From contig QAXH01006310.1 of assembly GCA_004335635.1 (NCBI GenBank), forward strand, positions 46,388-57,848: 11,461 nt of DNA. The letters are read 5' to 3'. Shown here one piece after another: positions 1 to 6,905 of the stretch. Under the pieces are notes generated by a model. That model had not been told where the DNA came from. It saw only the letters and a program-made list of their open reading frames with translations, and ran no database searches. The stretch is from Chloromonas sp. AAM2. Taxonomy: Eukaryota > Chlorophyta > Chlorophyceae > Chlamydomonadales > Chlamydomonadaceae. A program made the position numbers and the translations under genes. Position 1 is the stretch's first letter, and each line of letters begins with the position of its first letter.

Positions 1-102
1 ACTCGGACTCGGACTCGGACTCGGACTCGGACTCGGACTCGGACTCGGACTCGGACTCGGACTCGGACTCGGACTCGGACTCGGACTAAGACTCGGACTC
101 GG
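1..102. repeat. ACTCGG hexamer tandem array (17 units, cut by the window edge)
   Basis: Seventeen head-to-tail 6-nt units are visible. All are ACTCGG except the fifteenth, at 85-90, which reads ACTAAG. The array starts at base 1, so its left end is outside the window. As protein it would read as a Thr-Arg, Leu-Gly or Ser-Asp dipeptide repeat. The Ser-Asp frame is stopped by the variant unit (TAA at 87-89), while the Thr-Arg frame stays open to a TAG at 253-255 and the Leu-Gly frame to a TGA near 240. It could be a simple-sequence satellite or the low-complexity tail of a gene lying to the left; the sequence does not decide. Confidence 0.95.
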
Positions 103-859
103 ACTTCAGTGCGCGCCTCTTCGACATTTCGGACGTGGGGTATATCGAACGGGGATGTCGTCAGGAAGAATGATGTCGTCTCTCGAATTGATTCACCTTC
201 GGCCGATGATATGCCCAAAATGGTCAGTGCCTGGGCTGTGAACACGTATTTGTAGGGTCTCTTGCTCTTGACCCCGACCCTGCCATTTTTTTCATCAGCA
301 TGGCAGGGAGTGGCCCCCTTCTTGGTGCGGGTGTACCTGAACACTGCTGGTTGTGGAGAGCCCCAACTTGTACGCAAGGCAAGGTGAGGCAAAGCAAAGG
401 CAAGACAATATATCTGGGCCTCAGATCTCAGGGCAAACGTCGTGCCCAACTTCGTGCCGAACTCCAGGGCAAAGTTGGGGGCAAACGTCTGGGCAAATCT
501 CAGGCCGAAGCTCAGCTGGGGTTGAACTTACTAAGGCAAGTGCGTGCTTAGGAAGTGAATGAACGCGACACAGGCCGTGCCGATGAGTCGCCCATCAGCC
601 AGACGCCGTGTTGCTGTTGTGCTGGAAGCAAAGGCGGTGGGCCACCTGCTGGAAGCCACGGGGAGCTGGGCATCACCCCAGAGGCAAAATCGCGACCAGG
701 CAAGCACACCGAGCGGCCTGGGATGTTGGCAGGAGCTTGCAATCAACATGATGGGAAGGGCATTCTGTCTGCAGACGTTTCTTTTGGCCGGCTCAGAAAG
801 AAGAACCGGGCGGCAGCAGGCAGGGCAACAGGGGCAGCAGGGGCGATGCAAAAGCCACC
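103..859. other. Intergenic stretch, no gene recognised
   Basis: I recognise no protein, RNA or mobile element here. Between about 540 and 950 several frames on both strands are open at once, with Ala/Gly/Arg/Gln-rich translations and no recognisable domain. This is what GC-rich, stop-poor DNA gives by chance. Positions 431-497 contain the heptamer GGGCAAA four times (431, 467, 479, 491); the last three are spaced 12 nt apart, a degenerate short tandem repeat. A coding exon of an unknown gene cannot be excluded. Confidence 0.5.
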
Positions 860-968
860 ATGCCGTGTGCAGCTCGTCAGACAGTGGTGTGTTGCCTTGT
901 GGCCAGACGGTGCTGTGTGATCTCAACTTGGGAAAATGGCTTGGCTGACGCCGCCATGGTCAGTCAAC

Positions 969-1201
969 AGCAGGGCCCCACGCTGCTTTCACACTGCGCC
1001 TTGCTGCGGCACGATGCGGACGGCCCCGAGATGGACCCACGAATGTGCGACGCATGGCTGGCAGGCATTGCGTGTGATGTATATGGGCTTCTGCTTTGGC
1101 TTCGGCTCCACGACGCCGTAAGAGAAAAGGAAGGTGGCGAAGCAGGCGCCGGTGCTTGGGACAGGTTGGTACTGGCGTACTTAAACCGTTGTGCTTATTG
1201 A
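969..1201 (+). CDS. Possible terminal exon of an unrecognised gene
   Basis: A plus-strand frame runs open to a TGA at 1199-1201. A possible splice acceptor (TCAGTCAACAG) ends just before 969. From there the translation is about 76 residues and reads more like protein than its surroundings: it has several Trp residues, a segment near DAWLAGIACDVYGLLLWLRL, then a charged Glu/Lys stretch and a final AWDRLVLAYLNRCAY. I recognise no family. No upstream exon or promoter could be joined to it, and third-position GC looks lower than in the two clear genes. The pentamer array begins immediately after the stop, which would then sit in a 3' UTR. It may equally be a chance open frame. Confidence 0.2.
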
Positions 1202-1205
1202 TGGA

Positions 1206-1355
1206 GTGGAGTGGAGTGGAGTGGAGTGGAGTGGAGTGGAGTGGAGTGGAGTGGAGTGGAGTGGAGTGCAGTGGAGTGGAGTGGAGTGCAGTGCAGTGCA
1301 GTGCAGTGCAGTGCAGTGGAGTGCAGTGCAGTGCAGTGCAGTGGAGTGGAGTGGA
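1206..1355. repeat. Pentamer satellite, 30 units of GTGGA/GTGCA
   Basis: Thirty uninterrupted 5-nt units differ only at the fourth base: 19 GTGGA and 11 GTGCA. In order they are 12 GTGGA, 1 GTGCA, 3 GTGGA, 6 GTGCA, 1 GTGGA, 4 GTGCA, 3 GTGGA. Because the unit is 5 nt and contains no stop in either form, all forward frames and the reverse frames stay open. This creates false ORFs such as Val-Glu-Trp-Ser-Gly repeats. The plus strand is G-rich, with GG every 5 nt. The array lies outside both recognised genes. Confidence 0.97.
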
Positions 1356-1421
1356 TACCACCGAGACTTGCGTGGGATGCGAAGAGTATGCGTGGGCGTC
1401 CCTCAGTGCACAGGGTGTGGA

Positions 1422-1606
1422 ATGTCTGGATCCAGAAATTCCAGGCATCTGGAACCAGACATGCTGAGTTGCGATCATTGAGAAAGGTATGCGATCGCAT
1501 GCGCGCATAATTGTGCATCATTCCGCTGGCGACTTATCTCAAGCATTGCAGAATTAAGCGATTCCAATTGTGGGTTCCCAGTTTCCTGATGTCTGGTTCC
1601 AGACAT
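1422..1606. repeat. Four alternating ATGTCTGG octamers
   Basis: The octamer ATGTCTGG occurs at 1422-1429 (forward), 1455-1462 (reverse), 1589-1596 (forward) and 1599-1606 (reverse). The second pair forms a compact palindrome, ATGTCTGGTTCCAGACAT, at 1589-1606. The first pair encloses TCCAGAAATTCCAGGCATCT, which has further Gln-like TCCAG/CTGGA half-sites. Two more copies at 1767 and 1861 continue the alternating order and are given as a separate foldback. The origin is unknown; remnants of terminal inverted repeats of a short non-autonomous element would fit. Confidence 0.7.
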
Positions 1607-1765
1607 TGGTCATTAAAGAGTGATTTGCCCAGAACATGGTGTCAACATGCGCCGATCTTCCTGAGGATCGTGTACCGTCTGCGGCGGACCTGTTGAAACA
1701 TGAGGATGATATACAGTCGGCACCCATCCACACCAAAACCCCCTTCCAGATATAAATCATATATT

Positions 1766-1869
1766 GATGTCTGGAAACGCCTTTTAAGGCATGAACCGAA
1801 AACACTTTTTCAAAATGGAAATTGTTTTGGCACATGACCAAATGGCCATAAAAGGCGTTTCCAGACATC
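1766..1869. repeat. Perfect 21-bp inverted repeat with a 62-nt loop (long foldback)
   Basis: Positions 1766-1786 (GATGTCTGGAAACGCCTTTTA) are the exact reverse complement of 1849-1869. The 62-nt interior extends the stem imperfectly: CCGAAAACACTTT at 1796-1808 can pair with AAATTGTTTTGG at about 1818-1830. An RNA copy from either strand would therefore fold into a hairpin of about 100 nt. It could be a miniature inverted-repeat element, a small-RNA precursor or a cruciform-forming site. I see no flanking target-site duplication that decides between these. Confidence 0.8.
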
Positions 1870-2144
1870 AGCATCATACAGTTCAAGCATCAGAGCCAAG
1901 CCCAGTCTGTGAGCGACCAAAGTGCCCCAAAGCGCAAGGCCGAAGCCCCTTCGTGCCCGAAGGACCCTCAGCCTTGCCCTCTTGGAGGGGCTGCAGGTGG
2001 ATCTTTCATGCGATGAAGCTCTGATGTGATTGAGCATGCTGTTTACAATGGCAGCCGATGGGCAGGCAATCAGGTTACACATCAATCTGTCAACTGAAAC
2101 TGAACGAGGGTGGGTAAAGCACAAATCTCGCAGGGTGCCTGTGC
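1870..2144. other. Intergenic stretch between the foldback and the Rib72 3' end
   Basis: No gene, RNA or repeat is recognised. A minus-strand open frame that crosses it has no recognisable domain. If transcription of the minus-strand gene ends near the TGTAA at 2145-2149, this is spacer DNA. Confidence 0.4.
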
Positions 2145-2149
2145 TTACA
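2145..2149 (-). terminator. Candidate poly(A) signal TGTAA for the Rib72-type gene
   Basis: On the minus strand, TGTAA lies 562 nt downstream of the stop codon and is the first occurrence of this pentamer after the stop. TGTAA is the usual poly(A) signal in Chlamydomonas and its relatives, and 3' UTRs of several hundred nt are common there. A second copy lies at about 2085-2089. Cleavage would then fall some 10-20 nt further left. No transcript evidence is available. Confidence 0.35.
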
Positions 2150-2710
2150 AGGAGGGAGTGCACACCAGGTGGCACGTCCAGCGCAAATTGCATAAATTTC
2201 TCCTGGTAAAGGCGAATCTAGCCGTGTAAAACGTTCACAGCAACTTCTGTGAATCTGTACAAGTCCTGCAGAACAAGGCGAGCAGCAGAAGCCAAGACGC
2301 CATTGATGGGAAGTCGCCGTATGAATCAGACAAACACAACCAGAAGGTGTGCATCAACGTGAGGGTTTGCTACAGGGATCTCAAGCAACAGAGTGTCATT
2401 AGGGAAGGTGAAGTTGTATACCAAGGTGAGGGGTGATCGCAAGCAGCAGCGTGTTGGTAAGGTGGGTACATGTGATGGCAGATGACTGATCAGTTCAACC
2501 AAGCCTGCCTGGTAGCAACCCCGGCCGTGCATACAGACAGCGTGCCGGATGATAACCTGCTCATCTGAAGGTCAGGCAACGCAAAGATATTTCAGCGGTT
2601 TGCCCCGCACACCCCAGCTTGTGTTCGGTCAGGGCATCAGAACGCCTCCGCATGCCTAGCACCAAGAGCAAGTCCGATTTCCAAGGCTGATCTATCCTCA
2701 TAGTAGTGCT
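2150..2710 (-). other. Probable 3' untranslated region of the Rib72-type gene
   Basis: This stretch lies between the stop codon of the minus-strand gene and the first downstream TGTAA. Open frames inside it are short, with no recognisable domain, and no splice-consistent continuation of the protein is needed because the protein already ends after its EF-hand pair. It is assigned as 3' UTR by position only. Confidence 0.4.
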
Positions 2711-5700
2711 CTACGACAAGCCCAGCCACTTGAGCAGATCTTCAATGGCGACGTTCCCACTCTTATCCTTGTCCAGCCGGCGCTTGAGGTTGATCGCCTG
2801 ATGGCGGGTGAACTTGAGCCCAGCGTTGGACAGGGCATCCTCAAGCTGTTCCTGGCTCAGCAACCCGCTGCCACTGGTGTCGGCTTGGATGAAGGCGGTG
2901 CGAATTGCCTCCTCGCGACCCGACGACTGCGCTTTCAACGACTTGTAGAGGATCTCCGTGTCTGCCATGATGAAGATGTGCTTGTTGTTTTCCATGTAGG
3001 TGTAGGTGTATTCATCGGCCTCGTGCAACTCGAACGCACGGTTGAAGACGTCGATGGAGGCACCCACGTACAAGTCGTGGTAGGTGTATACCTCCTCGGA
3101 TGCTGGCTTGTACACCTGAGGGCGAAACAGAGTGAAGTGGAGCTTTAGCACGTGCTAAGAAGGTGCGCTGGGCCGGGCCGTACAACTTGTAACGTGACTG
3201 GGCTCTAAGTACTAGCTGTGATTGAGACGGTCGCGGCCTGAGAATCACAAAACACGCTACATCTCAGCAGCAAGCGGCGACCTGCCACTTCGATTTGAAG
3301 CTGTCATTCTTGGCGCCATCCGGACCCATGTGCAGGTGTCACCCACCTTTTGCCGCTCGAGGAACTTCCCTCCTGCAATGCCGCTGTTCCTGATGGGAGG
3401 CTCAAAGATCTGCATGCTATCATCCATCATGAAATAGGACAACACAAAGCGGCGAGCCAAGTCCGTGGGGCTGTGCTTGTGTGTGTCGGTCTCGATAACG
3501 CGTACAGTGAAACGAAGGATAATCTTATCCTTGTTCATCAGCTTGTGCATGTCACGGCGTGGTGGCTTGGGCACTAGGGCCAGGCAGTTCTGCAATGAGT
3601 CCTCCAGGGTACCGTAGCTGCAACAGACCAAGCAGAGGAGCAGGGTGTTGAAAGTGCGCGACTGATCAGAAATCGAACCATATGCGGATGCATAGGGTTA
3701 GCTTGTAGCAAGCAAACGTCGAGTGCATAGTGCCAGGCAGGCGGATGAGAAAGGGAACGCAATAGCCATGCTGCGGCAGGTGATTCCTCTCATCCCAACC
3801 CCACCTTACCCTAGTTGCAGTACGAGGCATTCACTCACCCGTTGAATGGCGGGAGGGCGGGCCGTGGCAGTGGCTGGACGGGCTCTCGGAGCTCCACTTG
3901 TTGCAGTTCTTCGTCCGTGAATCCCATGTTATCGGCATACCAGTTCTTCGTGAACGTGTCGGCGTCGTGGATCATGAAATCCCTGTTGAGGACGTTGATG
4001 AAGGCGCCCATGCGGAAGTCGGTTGGCGAGTAGCAGTCCTGCTTGCGGTACTTGGGCGACACGGTCGTGGTGTTGTGCATGACGACCTTTGGCAACATGG
4101 ACCGGCGCAGGAAGACGGGGAACGGATCACGGCCGGAGTTGTTCTCGTTGATTTCGAGGATCTCCACTGTATCGTCTTCCAGGAAGTAGTGGAGAACATA
4201 CGGGCGGCGATCGCCGTACATGGACTGGCGGTCATCCCAGATGCACCAGAATCGCAGCACCTGAAAACCAAGACACACGCAGAATCAGAACCATCCACTG
4301 CTGTCTGACGATGGAGTGACCATGCGCTAGAGACGTCAGATAAGGCAACTAGGTGAATGTGAAATCACATTGGTTTGTCACACGGCCCAACGTCAGGGTT
4401 GTGCAAGGGTTACAGGTGTTAGCCTGGTTGTGCTGAGGAAGATTCAAATCTCATGCACATGTGTACTGCGTCTCAGAGGCATGGTAAAAAATGCTTGAGG
4501 TGCTGGCAATGAACGCTGCGTGGTCTGTCACCGGGCACAAGACAAACACCTAGAAAAGTGCTTTCACACCTGGCTAGACAATGGCACCATGGCCTTGTCA
4601 CATGCAACGAAAAACCAATGCACTTGTGTGGCTGCCTCTCACCTGCTTGTTGTGCTCCAGGAACTGGCGCAGGCGGTCACCGTTCAGCAGGTGTGATGGC
4701 TTGCCCAGGCGCGCCTCGATGTAGTTCTTGAAGTCATCCATGCGCTGGGTGGTGCCATTGACTGCAGGCATCAAAGGCCACACGATCAGGCAAGACGGTG
4801 AGCTGTGAACCTTCGAAACTGACACATCAACATTTGTATGATAGGAGTTCACTCAAACTCTGGACAGGTAAGGCCTTGCTGTCATTGAACACTGGCAACC
4901 ACAACCAAGCACACTAGATCGGAAAAATGCAGAGCACAAAGCATGATGTGCGTAGGTTTCAAGCAGCTGCCGAGGCAACATCAATGACCCAATCGTAATG
5001 GAGTGCATGCCGTCTCCTGATATAATGTTTGCATCAGGCATGACGACAACTGCCACACAGGCATGTACATTGTACATGTTGAAACATACACGTGCATTCG
5101 TGGATGAAACGGCCATCTGCAACACACAGAAGCCACCACCTGCCGCACCTTGGCATCCCTACAACCATTGGTACCTGCCGGTTGCCCTCATGGTCGCTGC
5201 CTTCCAATGAGAATGGCCACCCTTGCCACCCTTAGAATTTGCTACCACCCTTGCCTTGGTTGTATAATTTCCCTCGTTTACCCTTCTACCATCCTTGCCC
5301 AGCTACATCTTGCCTTGCCCTTGCCTTGCTGTACAATTGATGATTGTGCCCTAATCCCAACCCTTCCGCTCATTAGCACTCACCCCTGCCACGTGTCAGG
5401 CCAAACGTAGCCCTGTACTGATCCACTGGGTCGCCAGGGTAGGGCAGGGGTGCTGAGAAGTCCCTGTCAAAGTTCAGCTTATAGAACTCCCTTGTGAAGG
5501 CATCCGCGTCTGTCAGGTAGTAGGTGCGCCCGTAGATTGTGACTGTGTCTCCCACTGAGAAGTCCCCTGGCTGGAAGAAGCTCACACCGTCCTCCTTTGT
5601 CAGCTTGTGGCGCTTGATGAACATGCCCTACAGAGAGCAAAGCTGTTTAGGGGTCAGGGACATGTGCAAACTGAAAGCTCTGGACCATGCATGCATGCAC

Positions 5701-6591
5701 ATGTTCACGGGCACAAGGCAAGCAAGCAGAATTGAATATGCACTGCATACATGCATGCATGCATGCTGATCACAAAGCAACCTGGCCTCGCTGGAATGTA
5801 CATGAACATGCCGGACATGAAGTGCAAAAATACGAAGAGGCGGGACATGCCGCGGAGTACGGTGGACGATCCTACACAATGCTATCCTGCGCGCTCACCT
5901 GTGGAATGCCGCTATTGTCCTGGCGCGGCTCGGCTACGTGCATCGAGTCGTCCTCAAGGTAGTAGTACAAGATGACCTTGCGAATGCGATGGTTCTCAAT
6001 GTTGCTCTCAACCACGGACTCCTTAAAGTACCCGTAAAATCGCAGCACCTGTAAGAAAACACAAGCACGGCGCTGCTCAGAACATGCAAGCGCAGGGTTT
6101 GGTCCGCTGATGATCACTTTCTATTCGCTCTTAGCCGGCCCACACCTTGCGGTCCTTCTCTACCCATTGCGGTAGCTTGCTCTGTGTGTCTGAGAAGGAG
6201 GCCGAGGTGGTCTTGATGGGGCTGTATGTAGCCGGGCTGTTAGCACCAAATGAAGTGGTGTCTTGAGGCGAGATGTCCTTAACCTCGCGCATGGGCTCCT
6301 CGCGAGCGTATCCATTGATGTACGTGAGGGTTTGTCCCTTGCCCAGACGCTTGTCGCCGAGTGATTGCTGCAGCAGGAAATGTCGTACACATCAATTGCA
6401 TCGCGCATTCTTGATAATTGCTGCGTCGAGGCTCTAATGAGGATATGGCTGCTATAGTTTGCCTCCTGTTGACGGTTCCGCATAGATGTGGCCTGCCTGT
6501 AAGTGAACATGTTCAGGATTGCAAAACCCCTCCTCACCGGCAGAGACACTGTGTACCCTGGCAGCTTGGGGATGGGAGGATTGGCTGCCAT
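2711..6591 (-). CDS. Rib72/EFHC1-like ciliary microtubule inner protein, 8 exons, complete
   Basis: Exons in coding order are 6591-6538, 6367-6146, 6048-5899, 5627-5384, 4761-4643, 4260-3839, 3617-3347 and 3115-2711 (stop TAG). Every intron is GT-AG and intron phases are 0,0,0,1,0,2,0. The product is 628 aa. Residues about 93-194, 264-373 and 434-535 are three DM10 domains, with the repeated pattern VLRF...YYLEDDSM...NSG and [17 protein letters not shown] in the second. Residues 573-584 and 609-620 are two EF-hand loops. Order, length and the N-terminal [11 protein letters not shown] match the EFHC1/Rib72 family. Family knowledge: these proteins lie in the lumen of the A-tubule of ciliary doublets and stabilise the protofilament ribbon. 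The start is chosen because ATG with A at -3 and G at +4 opens exon 1 and the next exon aligns directly; a further in-frame ATG 63 nt upstream is less likely. The first EF loop has Gln at position 12 and the second Asp, so calcium binding may be weak. Confidence 0.93.
4261..4642 (-). other. Intron 5 of the Rib72-type gene (382 nt)
   Basis: It runs from the donor GTGAGAGG after the Asn-Lys-Gln codons to the acceptor TTGGTTTTCAG before the second DM10 domain. Phase is 0. I see no ORF, RNA gene or repeat of note inside it. Confidence 0.85.
4762..5383 (-). other. Intron 4 of the Rib72-type gene (622 nt), with CCTTGCC-rich segment
   Basis: This is the longest intron of the gene and is phase 1: the donor GTGAGT splits a Val codon completed after the acceptor TGCCTGCAG. 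Its donor-proximal part (plus-strand 5218-5330) holds many degenerate copies of CCTTGCC/CTTGCCTTGCC, a pyrimidine-rich tract on the plus strand (purine-rich in the transcript). The rest shows nothing recognisable. Confidence 0.85.
5218..5330. repeat. Degenerate CCTTGCC repeat inside an intron
   Basis: CCTTGCC or close variants recur at irregular spacing, ending in CTTGCCTTGCCCTTGCCTTG at about 5310-5329. The spacing is too irregular for a clean microsatellite. It lies within intron 4 of the minus-strand gene and is probably non-functional simple sequence. Confidence 0.6.
5685..5766. repeat. Two CATG microsatellite patches
   Basis: CATGCATGCATGCACATG lies at about 5686-5703 and a second ATGC tract at 5744-5766. 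About 40 nt separate them. Both are self-complementary and lie in intron 3 of the Rib72-type gene (5628-5898). They explain the Cys/His/Met-rich open frames seen here on both strands. Confidence 0.85.
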
Positions 6592-6905
6592 TATGCTCCT
6601 GTGAGGGTGGCCGACGCCGGTGCCTGTGTCGTCCGGACCAGCAGTAGCGTGCAATTAATCACAGGTATCAATCGCTTGAGGCTGCGCTGCTCAGCGATTG
6701 TCGACTGAAGTGCTAACTTGCTTCACACCCAGGCCACACCATGACGCGCAGGACGATCAGGCCGCGCACTGACAGGCACATGGCACCCGTTGTCCGGCAG
6801 ATTCTGCCGGTTCTCCCAAAATTCAACATCGAGGATCAGATTGTTGACTGCAGTGAAGGGCTATTTCTGCAAAGGCATGAGAGAAGGGTCAGTTCCAGCC
6901 CCAAC
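6592..6905. promoter_or_regulatory. Divergent intergenic region, likely bidirectional promoter
   Basis: This 314-nt gap separates the start codons of the minus-strand Rib72-type gene and the plus-strand enoyl reductase gene, so it must contain both 5' UTRs and at least the core of both promoters. No TATA box is convincing. Two inverted repeats stand out: CCGGCAG-ATT-CTGCCGG at 6794-6810 and CAATCGCT...AGCGATTG at 6669-6676/6693-6700. The right part (from 6741) is also an open extension of the reductase frame with ATGs at 6741 and 6780, so part of it could be coding if an upstream start is used. Confidence 0.6.
6794..6810. promoter_or_regulatory. Perfect palindrome CCGGCAG-N3-CTGCCGG
   Basis: Two 7-nt arms are exact reverse complements around a 3-nt spacer, within the shared upstream region and about 96 nt left of the chosen reductase start. 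It could be a dimeric transcription-factor site or a 5' UTR hairpin. No known factor is assigned. Confidence 0.35.

Noticed and set aside
531..948. Overlapping open frames of about 120-130 codons on both strands.
   Set aside because: Three frames are open over the same bases with no recognisable motif; there is no way to prefer one, and stop-poor GC-rich sequence explains them.
1..1355. CRISPR array or bacterial tandem repeat origin for the short repeats.
   Set aside because: There are no spacers between units, and the window contains spliced nuclear genes; these are simple eukaryotic satellites.
960..1521. Long open frames on both strands encoding Val-Glu-Trp-Ser-Gly or Ser-Thr-Pro-Leu-His repeats.
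   Set aside because: They are produced by the stop-free 5-nt satellite, which is open in nearly all frames; the flanking parts show no domain and disagree between frames.
2801..3148. Plus-strand open frame of 115 codons.
   Set aside because: It is the antisense shadow of the last Rib72 exon, whose minus-strand frame carries DM10 and EF-hand motifs.
5628..5975. Cys/His/Met-rich open frames that resemble metal-binding peptides.
   Set aside because: They come from CATG microsatellites inside an intron of the Rib72-type gene; both flanking exons join perfectly without them.
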